A stretch of DNA of 64,000 bases from positions 175,894 through 239,893 of the forward strand of contig JBDVJO010000001.1 of NCBI GenBank assembly GCA_039939375.1, read 5' to 3'. This DNA comes from Paracrocinitomix sp039939375 (GTDB lineage Bacteria > Bacteroidota > Bacteroidia > Flavobacteriales_D > Crocinitomicaceae). Shown one piece after another: positions 52,608 to 61,074 of this stretch (the first letter of the stretch is position 1; each line of letters starts with the position of its first letter). The notes beneath the pieces are model-generated. The model made no database searches and was not told the DNA's origin. It was given only the letters and a program-made list of their open reading frames with translations. Both the position numbers and the translations under genes were made by a program.

Positions 52608-54062
52608 TTACCAGCTGCTTCCACCGCCTCCACCTCCAGAAGATCCGCCACCCCAAGACGAGCTACTGCCGCTACTATAGCTTCCTCCTGATGAAGATGA
52701 ACTATATCCACCAGATGAACTGCTAGATGATTTTTGTTTTCTTGGAATGGTATAGCGCGTAATTTTTGAATGACCACAGCTTTTACATGAGTAACAGCGC
52801 TCTCCTGTTCCTGAGCTTGTGTAGGTCGCCGCAGAAATCGTTCGGTCGTATTCTTTAAAATAAGTTTTGTGTGAACATTTAGGACATTTACGGTATTTTG
52901 AGAACCATTTTTTATACGCCAAAACTAAAACATCTCCTTCAACATCCGTTACCCAAACATCATAATCTATTGATTTAACTTGCTCTTCTTTAATTTGTCC
53001 ATGGCTTAAATGTTTATCATCACTTTGTTCGTCTAACTTGTGCATGTAAATCCCTGTTTTCTCTGAAATTCTTTCAGTATCTCGCCAACGATTCATCAGA
53101 TGTCGGTTTAAGAAATAAAGTATCAAAAATGGAATCGGAAACAAGATGGGAATAATCAAAATGGTAAAGAACTTCAAGGTATGATAACGCTTGTGTAAGT
53201 CTTTGATAAAGAATGAGATTAGCAGTACAATTAGGTAAATCCCAGTTAATATAAAAATGATCATCACATAGACTGCTCCAAGACCTTCCTCATACCAAGC
53301 AAGTGGAGTGAAAGTGTAACTCGGTCCGCTATCATAGCTGTAATTTGAAGATGTATTGTTTGAAACCGGTGGAACATTATACTCGGTTGAAGTGTTGTTA
53401 AACACGTCAGCAACGCATTGAACGCCTCTAATTATTCCTGTCACGTAATCGTTCTCCCTAAAATGAGGAATCATTTCATTTTGACGAATATCTTCGCCTT
53501 GCAAATCAGTAAGCACAATTTCTGTTCCTCTACCATTAATAAACTCAACGCGGTGGACGTCATTAATCACGAGCATTAAGAACCCATTATCTTCGCCAGC
53601 ATTCCCGATTCCCCAATGATTAAAAAGATCAGTACCAAACATGTTAGGGTTATTATCGCCAATTGAATTCAGACAAACTACGGCCATTTGATAACCTGTT
53701 TCATCTTCAACCCTTTTCATGATTTTATCTAGCGTGTCAATGGCACTTTCTGAAAGCATAAAATGCGGGTCAGATACCTGACTGTAATCTACTTTTCCTG
53801 TTCTTGGATCTGGGACATTTTTATAATCATCTATTACTCCTCCTGTATTAATAGCAGCAAAATTAGCTTCTGCTTCACTACTTGAAATAGGTTCAAAGTA
53901 AGATTCAAACCAAGTGATTTTTTCAGTTATGGTACCATCTTCTGTGATGATACTGTCGGTCTCAACGGCAATGCTATCTTGAGCAAAACTTAAAGTGTTG
54001 CACCAAAAAATAAGACAGAGAAAAACGAATTTAATTGGAGCTGAAATAGGGTTTGATTTCAT
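52608..54062 (-). CDS. TPM-domain protein with zinc ribbon and Ser/Gly tail
   Basis: 484 residues. Signal peptide (~1-28), TPM domain (~65-215: MLSESAIDTLDKIMKRVEDETGYQMAVV, FNHWGIGNAGEDNGFLMLV, VEFINGRGTEIVLTD), two membrane helices (~258-285, 298-318), then a cytoplasmic part with a zinc ribbon (CPKCSHKT ... CYSCKSCGHS) and a tail of about 45 residues nearly all Ser and Gly, ending GGGGGGSSW. TPM proteins of the YgcG type have this build and are often next to LemA genes, as here. The start overlaps the previous gene by 32 bases. Its role is thought to be in membrane-protein complexes; activity is not settled. Confidence 0.88.
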   Translation of the reverse strand: MKSNPISAPIKFVFLCLIFWCNTLSFAQDSIAVETDSIITEDGTITEKITWFESYFEPISSSEAEANFAAINTGGVIDDYKNVPDPRTGKVDYSQVSDPHFMLSESAIDTLDKIMKRVEDETGYQMAVVCLNSIGDNNPNMFGTDLFNHWGIGNAGEDNGFLMLVINDVHRVEFINGRGTEIVLTDLQGEDIRQNEMIPHFRENDYVTGIIRGVQCVADVFNNTSTEYNVPPVSNNTSSNYSYDSGPSYTFTPLAWYEEGLGAVYVMIIFILTGIYLIVLLISFFIKDLHKRYHTLKFFTILIIPILFPIPFLILYFLNRHLMNRWRDTERISEKTGIYMHKLDEQSDDKHLSHGQIKEEQVKSIDYDVWVTDVEGDVLVLAYKKWFSKYRKCPKCSHKTYFKEYDRTISAATYTSSGTGERCYSCKSCGHSKITRYTIPRKQKSSSSSSGGYSSSSSGGSYSSGSSSSWGGGSSGGGGGGSSW

Positions 54063-55050
54063 ATTCAGGGTAATTATCTTGATTCTTTTTAAGCAATATA
54101 TTGTAAGCTTTTACGGCTTCGTTATAGGTCTTTTTTTCATAAGCAATCCTGTTTTCAGAACTCTCAATTTGCATCATCAAGTTTCTGACATTCTCGCTTT
54201 CACCGTTTTGCCTAGCAATAGCTTTAGCTTCATTGATTGCAGCGGTTAAATCATTTTCTAACTTGAATTTTTCTTCGCCTTCTGCAGTTTTGATTTTCTC
54301 TTGTAAATCTTCTATTGTGGCGTTTAGTTGGGTAGATTCATTTGAAACGCTTAGTATTCCAATCAAATCAGGAATTAAGTTGTTTCTTCTCTCAATAGCA
54401 GTTTGAACATAGTCCCATTTTGAATTTACTTCTTCTTCAGCTTCAATCAATTGATCTTTAATATAATCATGATCGTCTATAGAAGATGTAGTTAGGGAAT
54501 CATTAGTAGAACTGCTTCCATTTGAAAAGATAAAACCTGCAATAATTAGAGCAATTACAATGGCTGCAATAGCTATGACAATTTTCTTAGTATTTGATTT
54601 GTCGCCCTCTAAAATCCGTCTTTTCTTTGCAATTGTACTTAAAACGTTTACTGCAATTTGATCTCTAGGATCTACCTTTAATTCTTTTCTCGCATGAAAT
54701 TCGGCCTTATCTCTATGCTCGTTTTCGTGCGTTTGTAACCAGAGCATTAAATAGGCTTTCGCCAAAACAGCATTTCCATTTTCTATGTACGGATTAATTG
54801 CAGTAGCTTCTTCAGCTTTTGCAATGGCTTCAGTGAAATTTCGAGCTTTTAAATGGTCGTCTGCGGCTTTTAAGAATTCATGGGCTTGTAGCTGAAGTTT
54901 GTCCCATTCTTCTGATGTCATCCCCATACTAATGGCCAGCTCTTTTAACTCATCTAGCGTTAAGGGACGCTCAGTAATGGTTTCATCTTTTAATCCAGCT
55001 TCAACAACTGCCTTGATATGTGCTTTGAATTTATCTTCGCCGTAGCTCAT
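54031..55050 (-). CDS. TPR-transmembrane-LemA-like fusion protein
   Basis: 339 residues. The N-terminal ~145 are cytoplasmic helices with TPR-like repeats (FTEAIAKAEEATAINPYIENGNAVLAKAYLML). One membrane helix (KKIVIAIAAIVIALIIAGFIFS) follows, then a Ser/Thr linker and a C-terminal ~130 residues with the LemA pattern: SKWDYVQTAIERRNNLIPDLIGIL at the front and SSENRIAYEKKTYNEAVKAYNILL near the end (compare RRxxLIPNLV and TENRIAxxRxxYNEAVxxYN). I know LemA mainly as a separate ~190-residue protein with an N-terminal helix; here it is joined to a TPR part. It directly precedes a TPM gene, the usual partner of LemA. Confidence 0.8.
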   Translation of the reverse strand: MSYGEDKFKAHIKAVVEAGLKDETITERPLTLDELKELAISMGMTSEEWDKLQLQAHEFLKAADDHLKARNFTEAIAKAEEATAINPYIENGNAVLAKAYLMLWLQTHENEHRDKAEFHARKELKVDPRDQIAVNVLSTIAKKRRILEGDKSNTKKIVIAIAAIVIALIIAGFIFSNGSSSTNDSLTTSSIDDHDYIKDQLIEAEEEVNSKWDYVQTAIERRNNLIPDLIGILSVSNESTQLNATIEDLQEKIKTAEGEEKFKLENDLTAAINEAKAIARQNGESENVRNLMMQIESSENRIAYEKKTYNEAVKAYNILLKKNQDNYPEYEIKPYFSSN

Positions 55051-55067
55051 AATAGTTCTTGAATATA

Positions 55068-55280
55068 TTAAACTATTTTAATTTTTACATCTTGATATTC
55101 AACAATATCACCTTTTCTGAGCTTTTTTCGCTTTTGCGTTTCAACCACTCCATTTACTTTGATTTCATTTTCCTCAATTAAAATTTTCGCATGGCCTCCA
55201 GTTTGTGCAATGTCTTCTACTTTGAGAAGTTTCATTAATTCTATAAAATCTGATGTTGGTTTTAAACTAAATTCTGTCAT
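55068..55280 (-). CDS. RNA-binding S4 domain protein (YbcJ/RlbA-like)
   Basis: 70 residues, one S4 domain: FIELMKLLKVEDIAQTGGHAKILIEENEIKVNGVVETQKRKKLRKGDIVEY. The motif GGHAK-x-x-I is the mark of the short YaaA/YbcJ-type S4 proteins. It should bind structured RNA; a ribosome link is usual. It overlaps the end of meaB by four bases. Confidence 0.9.
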   Translation of the reverse strand: MTEFSLKPTSDFIELMKLLKVEDIAQTGGHAKILIEENEIKVNGVVETQKRKKLRKGDIVEYQDVKIKIV

Positions 55281-56332
55281 TTTTTCTTTTTGTAATATTG
55301 GATGATTTGTTCTGAAGCCTGAAATGAGGTCATTTTACCTTCGCTTAAAAGCTGTTCTATTTTTTTTATTTCGTTTTGTATTCCTTCTGTTTCGTTAAAC
55401 TCTTGAAGCAGTTGCTCTTTTACTGATTCTTTTAGCCAATACTGTTGCTGCGTTTTTCTTTTTTTCTCAAACCAGCCAGACGGAACAACTTGATTTTGAA
55501 ATTTTTGGATTACCTCCCAAGCTTTGTCAATCCCTTTGTTATCATATGAACTTACGGTTTCTACCTGCGGAATCCAATTGTTTTCATTTGCTGGAAAAAG
55601 ATGCAAAGCGCTTTTGTATTGTGTACGGGCAAAGTTGGCGTTCTTCACATTTTTACCATCCGTTTTCGTGATAAGGATGGTATCCGCCATTTCCATGATA
55701 CCTCTTTTAATTCCTTGCAGTTCGTCTCCAGCACCTGCCAGCATTAATAGTAGAAAGAAATCGGTCATGGAATGAACAGCAATTTCAGATTGTCCCACTC
55801 CGACAGTTTCAATCAAAATAACATCAAACCCAGCAGCTTCGCATAAAATGATACTTTCTCTTGTTTTTCTAGCAACGCCCCCTAAAGACCCTGCTGTTGC
55901 CGAAGGTCTTATAAAAGCTTGAGGTTTAGTGGATAATTCAACCATTCTAGTTTTATCTCCCAAAATAGATCCTCCAGATTTCTCTGAACTTGGGTCAATT
56001 GCCAAAACAGCTACTTTCTTACCTTGTTCAATTAAATAAGATCCAAAACTCTCAATAAAAGTACTTTTTCCGGCACCGGGAACTCCAGTGATTCCTATTC
56101 TAATGGAGTTTCCAGATATTGGAAGCGCTAGCTTCAGTAAGTCTTGTGCTTCTTTTTGATCGGCTTTTTTATGGCTTTCTATTAGCGTAATTGCCTCAGA
56201 AAGTGCCGATTTTTCTCCTAAAGAAATTTTTTCAAAAAGTACATCAGCTTTAAGACTTTCATGATGCGCCTTTTTTTTAGCTAATAACTTAGCCACAACT
56301 TCGTTATGTGGTTTTTTATTTGAATCGGACAT
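55277..56332 (-). CDS. meaB: Methylmalonyl-CoA mutase-associated GTPase MeaB
   Basis: I choose the ATG at 56332 (351 residues), whose bases overlap the TAA of the preceding gene (TAATG); the longer frame from 56383 reads into that gene. P-loop GVPGAGKST at ~83-91, IDPSSEKSGGSILGDKTRM, GVGQSEIAV, DFFLLLMLAGAGDELQGIKRGIMEMADTI and LITKTDG are all MeaB/ArgK marks. The GTPase guards the cobalamin-dependent methylmalonyl-CoA mutase and removes damaged cofactor. No mutase gene is adjacent. Together with the receptor-like gene at 27910 it hints at B12 use. Confidence 0.95.
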   Translation of the reverse strand: MSDSNKKPHNEVVAKLLAKKKAHHESLKADVLFEKISLGEKSALSEAITLIESHKKADQKEAQDLLKLALPISGNSIRIGITGVPGAGKSTFIESFGSYLIEQGKKVAVLAIDPSSEKSGGSILGDKTRMVELSTKPQAFIRPSATAGSLGGVARKTRESIILCEAAGFDVILIETVGVGQSEIAVHSMTDFFLLLMLAGAGDELQGIKRGIMEMADTILITKTDGKNVKNANFARTQYKSALHLFPANENNWIPQVETVSSYDNKGIDKAWEVIQKFQNQVVPSGWFEKKRKTQQQYWLKESVKEQLLQEFNETEGIQNEIKKIEQLLSEGKMTSFQASEQIIQYYKKKK

Positions 56333-56910
56333 TAAGGTGCCTTTGTTGTATCCTTCGTTACAAAGCGATATTCCGTGACCCACAATGGGTTCTGAACGTC
56401 TCTGAGTAGCTTGAATAAAGAATCACCGTAAATATACTCAGATAAGATGTTATCTACACCATATTCCTTTTTTAGAAATTCTTTTTGATACAATGAGGGT
56501 TTGTATTGCCCCTGACTCCATCCTCTGCTATCAAATTCAAAAGGGTGTTCATAGAACTTGATTTTCCAAAGTTGTTCAAAAACTGGGGCGTAATATCCAA
56601 TAATTTTGTTGCTTTCACTTTTAAGTAAGAAAACACTATCTACACCATGTTTTTGAAAGAGGTTTTCTCGATTTAGGTTTGCTGGACCCGGCCAATGTCC
56701 TAGAGCGGTGTAAATAAAGCGATCTTTCCTGATAACTTCTGCACCAGTAACCTTTCCGTTGGTGGTTTTAATAAATGCAAAAGTAATCAGTGAAGAATGG
56801 GCACCTGTAAACAGACCAATGCCAAAATAAGTTTTGTGAATAGGTTGTGCCTGAGTCATAGTAGATATGCTCATAAAAATACAAAGGCCTATTAACTTAA
56901 AGTAGCTCAT
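56332..56910 (-). CDS. Secreted hypothetical protein coupled to meaB
   Basis: 192 residues. Signal peptide (MSYFKLIGLCIFMSISTMTQA), then a soluble domain with YFGIGLFTGAHSSLITFAFIKTTNGKVTGAEVIRKDRFIY and ALGHWPGPANLNRENLFQKHGVD. No known family. It contains few cysteines and no membrane helix after the signal. Its TAA overlaps the meaB ATG, so the two are translated together, although a periplasmic protein has no obvious link to a cytoplasmic GTPase. Confidence 0.65.
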   Translation of the reverse strand: MSYFKLIGLCIFMSISTMTQAQPIHKTYFGIGLFTGAHSSLITFAFIKTTNGKVTGAEVIRKDRFIYTALGHWPGPANLNRENLFQKHGVDSVFLLKSESNKIIGYYAPVFEQLWKIKFYEHPFEFDSRGWSQGQYKPSLYQKEFLKKEYGVDNILSEYIYGDSLFKLLRDVQNPLWVTEYRFVTKDTTKAP

Positions 56911-57001
56911 TTTCAGTGAATTCTAAAATACACAAATGCTAGACCAAAAACAATACTAAGGATAAAGGGGGAGGATAAAATTAAGAAAAAATAGGGCTAA
57001 A

Positions 57002-57035
57002 ACAAATAAACCCCTCAGCAGAACCAAGGGGTTTA
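57002..57035 (-). terminator. Terminator of the T9SS-related gene pair
   Basis: On the minus strand AAACCCCT, an 11-base loop, AGGGGTTT, then a T-rich tail (TATTTGTTTT). It lies ~64 bases after the stop of the gene at 57099. Confidence 0.6.
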
Positions 57036-57098
57036 ATGAAACAACAAAATAAATTAATCAAATTTTATCAATAGGTTCAATTTATTTCGTACTCAAAT

Positions 57099-58076
57099 CT
57101 ATTGATTTATTATTAGAACTGAAAGTACTCCTTGAATCAATCCGTTGGTTCCGGATACATTGGCATCTAAGGTTCCTCCGCCATCTTTTGCCATTACTGA
57201 AATGGTATGTGTTCCGGCAGATAGGCTATAAGATTTGCTAAATGACCAGTGGGTTAGCATGTTTCCTAGCCCTGAGGTGTTTGCGGCAACCACTTCTTGT
57301 TGTCCACCAGGTCCTACTAATCCGCCATCCACGTATATAGCTATGTCGGCAACGGCATAATTTGTTCCAGTGCCAACTGCTTGAACACCTCCATTTGTGC
57401 TAACATAGACTTTTGCATTTGCCGGTACAGTAATCGTTTGGGTCAATCCAGGTATAAGCGTATAAGTTGTTGTCGTAGCTAATAAAGTCAATTGGGCAGT
57501 GCCATAAGCATCTCCCGCATCTTGTCCGGCGGTTGAGTTTGGGATGTCTTGACATACCCAGTTGGTTCCGTTATAAACTGCGATTTGATCAGTTGAACAA
57601 GCAAGATTTCCTAAAACGTCTGAGTCACCATCTAATAAATCGGCTGGAACATTGGTTACATCTGTCCAATCAACTTCTGAAACTGTTTTTGCATTTAAAG
57701 CATAAGGCACTGAGAGCAACTGAGACGATCCCATAAGAACGTATGCCGTTCCGCCAGTAGCATCCATTTTCACTTGTAAGAAATATATTGCATTTCCCCA
57801 ATCAATGGTACTAAAATCACCACTCACCACAGCTCCGCCTCCAATACTCAAGTTGGCTAAGCCGTGCAAATTTGTTGTAACGGCATGCGTTTCTGTGTAC
57901 ACAGAGGTGCCGCCAGAACTATTTTGTAAAATTGATATTTCAAATCCAACGCTTTGATTAGCCAAAACTTCTCCTGCCGTATTACGAGCGACAGCTTGAT
58001 ATTTGAATAAGTTGGGTGCTTGAGCTGAAGCAATGTTTCCGATTGCAATAAATAGAATGAGTAAATATTTTTTCAT
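57099..58076 (-). CDS. Secreted protein with collagen/tail-like Bacteroidota start motif
   Basis: 325 residues. Signal peptide (MKKYLLILFIAIGNIASAQ), then APNLFKYQAVARNTAGEVLANQSVGFEISIL and VYTETHAVTTNLHGLANLSIGGG, a beta-sandwich seen at the front of many secreted Bacteroidota proteins whose middle often holds collagen-like or tail-fibre-like repeats. Here a short acidic DVTNVPADLLDGDSDVLGNLACSTDQIAVYNGTNWVCQDI follows, and the C-terminal ~130 residues form a jelly-roll-like domain (TQTITVPANAKVYVSTNGGV). There is no sorting domain. The gene one base upstream encodes a T9SS sorting domain protein; the pair is one transcript. Confidence 0.7.
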   Translation of the reverse strand: MKKYLLILFIAIGNIASAQAPNLFKYQAVARNTAGEVLANQSVGFEISILQNSSGGTSVYTETHAVTTNLHGLANLSIGGGAVVSGDFSTIDWGNAIYFLQVKMDATGGTAYVLMGSSQLLSVPYALNAKTVSEVDWTDVTNVPADLLDGDSDVLGNLACSTDQIAVYNGTNWVCQDIPNSTAGQDAGDAYGTAQLTLLATTTTYTLIPGLTQTITVPANAKVYVSTNGGVQAVGTGTNYAVADIAIYVDGGLVGPGGQQEVVAANTSGLGNMLTHWSFSKSYSLSAGTHTISVMAKDGGGTLDANVSGTNGLIQGVLSVLIINQ

Positions 58077-58077
58077 T

Positions 58078-58551
58078 TTATATTTTTTGAATTTTTAATG
58101 TTTTAATTGTTTTTGAAGAAGTTTTGAATTGAATCATATAGATTCCGGTATCTAAGAATGATAAATCCATGCTTTTTGTACTATTCCCCGAATAATTATC
58201 TCTGTACACCTCTTGTCCCACAGCATTATAAATAATGACGTCTACTTGTTCGTCTAATTCATCAATTTGAATGTTTAATGCTGAATTGAAAGGGTTTGGG
58301 TAGGCATTAATAGATATGTTATTTTCAATTTCATTGAGAGAAACTGTCGGTCTTTCAGGTTGATGGAAGCCTTGAGTTAGTTGATTAGAACTTCCAGCGT
58401 AAGTATCTATGGCAACTTCTCCTAAGGTCCAACTTAATTGGGCAGATGAAGTGCTGAAATGGTCGCCAGTGCTGCTTACCACTTCTGGAGTAAGAGATTG
58501 TGAATAGCCATAAAAAGAGACGCAAAACAGGCAGATTATAAATGCTTTCAT
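58078..58551 (-). CDS. Short T9SS sorting-domain protein
   Basis: 157 residues. Signal peptide (MKAFIICLFCVSFYGYSQS), a short beta segment (SSAQLSWTLGEVAIDTYAG ... TQGFHQPE), and a type A sorting domain of ~80 residues: AYPNPFNSALNIQIDE, QVDVIIYNAVGQEVY and GIYMIQFKTSSKTIKTLKIQK. So nearly all of it is targeting signal; the passenger is a ~45-residue LSWTLGE motif common in Bacteroidota. It probably reaches the cell surface. One base separates it from the next gene (57099-58076). Confidence 0.85.
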   Translation of the reverse strand: MKAFIICLFCVSFYGYSQSLTPEVVSSTGDHFSTSSAQLSWTLGEVAIDTYAGSSNQLTQGFHQPERPTVSLNEIENNISINAYPNPFNSALNIQIDELDEQVDVIIYNAVGQEVYRDNYSGNSTKSMDLSFLDTGIYMIQFKTSSKTIKTLKIQKI

Positions 58552-58592
58552 ATGTGAATTTGTATTGAATTCAAGTTACTGAATTTAAATGA

Positions 58593-58620
58593 AAAAAGAG
58601 GCTTAATCTTGCCTCTTTTT
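58593..58620 (-). terminator. Terminator overlapping a coding end
   Basis: Stem AAAAAGAGGC / GCCTCTTTTT (58593-58602 and 58611-58620) with an eight-base loop that contains the stop codon of the leftward gene at 58603. The 5' arm on the minus strand encodes the last residues of that protein. Confidence 0.85.
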
Positions 58621-58953
58621 CTCAATATACTCGTCCATTCTGCTTAGTAAACGCCACCATTCTTCTGGTTCTTTGCCTTCTTTGAAAACCCTAACCGCTC
58701 CGGCTCTCACTAAAATCTTGCGTAATTCATCATCCTCAAATCCTCCAAGTCGTTCTCGTAGGGTTTCAAAAGATCGGTCAGTATACCCTTTGTGACTTAA
58801 AAAGTGAATCGCGGTATCTTCTGCCATGAACTCAGTTTTATGATTCATTTTTAATTGGTGAATTTCTTGTTTGAATTTTATGTATTGGAGAATAAAAGAA
58901 ATTAATCCACCAAAAAATGCAGATACTGCTGCAACTACTATTGTTTCTATCAT
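58603..58953 (-). CDS. Small membrane-anchored hypothetical protein
   Basis: 116 residues. One N-terminal membrane helix (IVVAAVSAFFGGLISFILQYI), a charged helix (KFKQEIHQLKMNHKTEF) and a winged-helix-like C-terminal part (AIHFLSHKGYTDRSFETLRERLGGFEDDELRKILVRAGAVRVF). This last region has the order of a small DNA-binding or adaptor helix bundle, but I cannot name a family. It is divergent from htpG, with about 190 bases between. Its 3' end forms one arm of a terminator. Confidence 0.65.
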   Translation of the reverse strand: MIETIVVAAVSAFFGGLISFILQYIKFKQEIHQLKMNHKTEFMAEDTAIHFLSHKGYTDRSFETLRERLGGFEDDELRKILVRAGAVRVFKEGKEPEEWWRLLSRMDEYIEKKRQD

Positions 58954-59094
58954 GTTTACTGGTTTTATTTTATAAGAATAAGATACAAAATCACAACATA
59001 AACAACTTACGTTTTGTCACTTTGTTTTTGAAAGAAACGGTACTATTTGCAGGAAATTCGATCGAAATAAGTCATTCTGTCAGATATACCTTGA

Positions 59095-59109
59095 TGGCAC
59101 AAGTCTTGT
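59095..59109 (+). promoter_or_regulatory. Sigma-54-like (-24/-12) promoter of htpG
   Basis: TGGCACAAGTCTTGT matches TGGCACG-N4-TTGC at 13 of 15 positions counting the four free bases; only the G after TGGCAC and the final -12 C differ. The start would be near 59121, 21 bases before the ATG. TGTCAC (59015-59020) and TGTCAG (59078-59083) lie upstream and may be regulator sites. Confidence 0.4.
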
Positions 59110-59141
59110 CATAAAGGATTCAAACAAAAAAAGAATAAAAA

Positions 59142-61034
59142 ATGGCAGTAAAAGGAACAGTAAACGTTCAAACCGAGAACATTTTTCCGCTTATTAAGAA
59201 ATTTCTATACAGTGATCATGAGATTTTCTTGAGAGAGTTAATATCTAACGCAGTTGATGCTACTTCAAAACTTAAAGTGCTTTCAGCTTCAGGAGAGGCA
59301 AAAGGTGATTTAGGTGACTTGAAAGTTGAAGTTATTTTAGATGCTGATGCTGGAACATTGACAGTGAAGGATAGAGGAATTGGGATGACAGAAGATGAAA
59401 TCCAGAAGTATATTAATCAAATTGCATTTTCAGGAGCAGAAGAGTTCGTACAAAAATACGAAGGTAAAGAAGGGGCAGAGCAAATTATTGGACATTTTGG
59501 ATTAGGATTTTATTCTGCATTTATGGTGGCTGATAAGGTTCAAATCAAAACATTAAGTTTTCAAGAAGGTGCGCAAGCAGTGATGTGGGAAAGTGATGGA
59601 ACACCTGAATTTGAGATTTCAGATATTGATAAATCAGATAGAGGAACCGAGATCGTTTTGTATATCTCAGATGAGTCTAAAGAATTTTTAGAAAAATCAA
59701 GAATTGATGGTATTTTAAACAAGTACTGTAAGTTCCTTCCTGTTCACATTAAGTTTGGAACGACAACACAATCACAAGATGATCCTTCTGGAGAAAAAGA
59801 TGAAGAAGGAAATGTGAAAAAGGTGGATATTACCTTAGATAACATTATTAATAATCCTGAACCAGCTTGGATAAAAGCACCTGCAGATTTATCAGATGAA
59901 GAGTACAAAGCGTTTTACAGAGAGCTGTATCCAATGACTTTTGATGAGCCATTGTTTCATATTCACTTGAACGTAGATTACCCTTTTAACCTAACTGGTA
60001 TTCTATACTTCCCTAAGTTGAAAGAAACCATGGAAGTACAAAAGAATAAAATTCAGTTGTACTCTAATCAGGTATTTATCACGGATTCAGTTGAAGAAAT
60101 TGTTCCAGAATTTTTAACGCTTTTACATGGGGTGATTGACTCACCAGACATCCCGTTAAATGTTTCTAGATCTTATTTACAAGCTGACGGAAATGTTAAG
60201 AAGATTTCTTCTCACATTACTAAGAAAGTAGCTGATAAATTAGCGTCAATGTTCAAAAATGACAGAGAAGATTTTGAAGCAAAATGGGACGATTTGAAAG
60301 TTTTCGTTGAGTACGGAATGTTGACAGAAGATAAGTTTTTTGACAAAGCTGAGAAGTTTGCTTTGATCAAGAACGTGAAGGGTGAAGCGTTAACTATTGA
60401 AGATTACATTGAGAAGATCAAGCCGATTCAAACAGATAAGAATGAAAAAACGGTTATTCTTTATGCACAAAGCAAAGATTTACAACACCAGTTTATTCAA
60501 GTAGCTGAAGAAAGAGGATATGACGTGGCATTGATGGATAGCCCTTTAACACCTCACTATATTCAAAAATTAGAAACTAAATTGGAGAATGTTTCTTTTG
60601 CAAGGGTAGATTCAGATACAATTGATAATTTGATTGCCAAAGACGAAGAGATTCCTTCAAAGTTATCTGATGAAGAAAAAGAAAAGCTGAAGCCAATCTT
60701 TGAAGAAGTAGTTCCAAAAGAAAAGTTCCATGTTACTTTTGAAAGCATGAGTGAAACAGAATCACCCATTATCATTACGCAACCAGAGTTTATGCGAAGA
60801 ATGCAAGAACAGCAGCGAATGGGTGGAGGTGGAATGATGGGCTCATTCCCAGAGATGTATGACCTAAAGGTCAATTCTAATCACCCACTGGTTGGTTCTA
60901 TTTTGAAAAAGCAAAAAGACAACAAACAAAAAATGGCGAAGCAATTAACCGATTTGGCAATGCTCTCACAGGGTATGCTCAACGGCGAAGAGCTCACTAA
61001 ATTCATTCAACGCTCAGTTGAATTGATGAAATAA
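59142..61034 (+). CDS. htpG: Molecular chaperone HtpG (Hsp90)
   Basis: 630 residues, standard length. The N-terminal ATPase has LRELISNAVDATSKL, KDRGIGMTEDEI and GHFGLGFYSAFMVADKV; the middle domain has YFPKLKETMEVQKNKIQLYSNQVFITDS and DSPDIPLNVSRSYLQAD; the C-terminal dimer domain ends the protein and carries a Gly/Met-rich loop (MGGGGMMGSF). HtpG is an ATP-driven chaperone for late folding steps and is heat-induced in most bacteria. A -24/-12-like promoter is seen directly before it. A terminator follows at once. Confidence 0.97.
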   Translation: MAVKGTVNVQTENIFPLIKKFLYSDHEIFLRELISNAVDATSKLKVLSASGEAKGDLGDLKVEVILDADAGTLTVKDRGIGMTEDEIQKYINQIAFSGAEEFVQKYEGKEGAEQIIGHFGLGFYSAFMVADKVQIKTLSFQEGAQAVMWESDGTPEFEISDIDKSDRGTEIVLYISDESKEFLEKSRIDGILNKYCKFLPVHIKFGTTTQSQDDPSGEKDEEGNVKKVDITLDNIINNPEPAWIKAPADLSDEEYKAFYRELYPMTFDEPLFHIHLNVDYPFNLTGILYFPKLKETMEVQKNKIQLYSNQVFITDSVEEIVPEFLTLLHGVIDSPDIPLNVSRSYLQADGNVKKISSHITKKVADKLASMFKNDREDFEAKWDDLKVFVEYGMLTEDKFFDKAEKFALIKNVKGEALTIEDYIEKIKPIQTDKNEKTVILYAQSKDLQHQFIQVAEERGYDVALMDSPLTPHYIQKLETKLENVSFARVDSDTIDNLIAKDEEIPSKLSDEEKEKLKPIFEEVVPKEKFHVTFESMSETESPIIITQPEFMRRMQEQQRMGGGGMMGSFPEMYDLKVNSNHPLVGSILKKQKDNKQKMAKQLTDLAMLSQGMLNGEELTKFIQRSVELMK

Positions 61035-61041
61035 AATAATT

Positions 61042-61074
61042 AAATCCCTCTTAGTTACTAAGAGGGATTTTTTT
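61042..61074 (+). terminator. Terminator after htpG
   Basis: AATCCCTCTTAG, loop tta, CTAAGAGGGATT, then seven T residues. It reaches into the last codon of the convergent lipoprotein gene. Confidence 0.92.
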
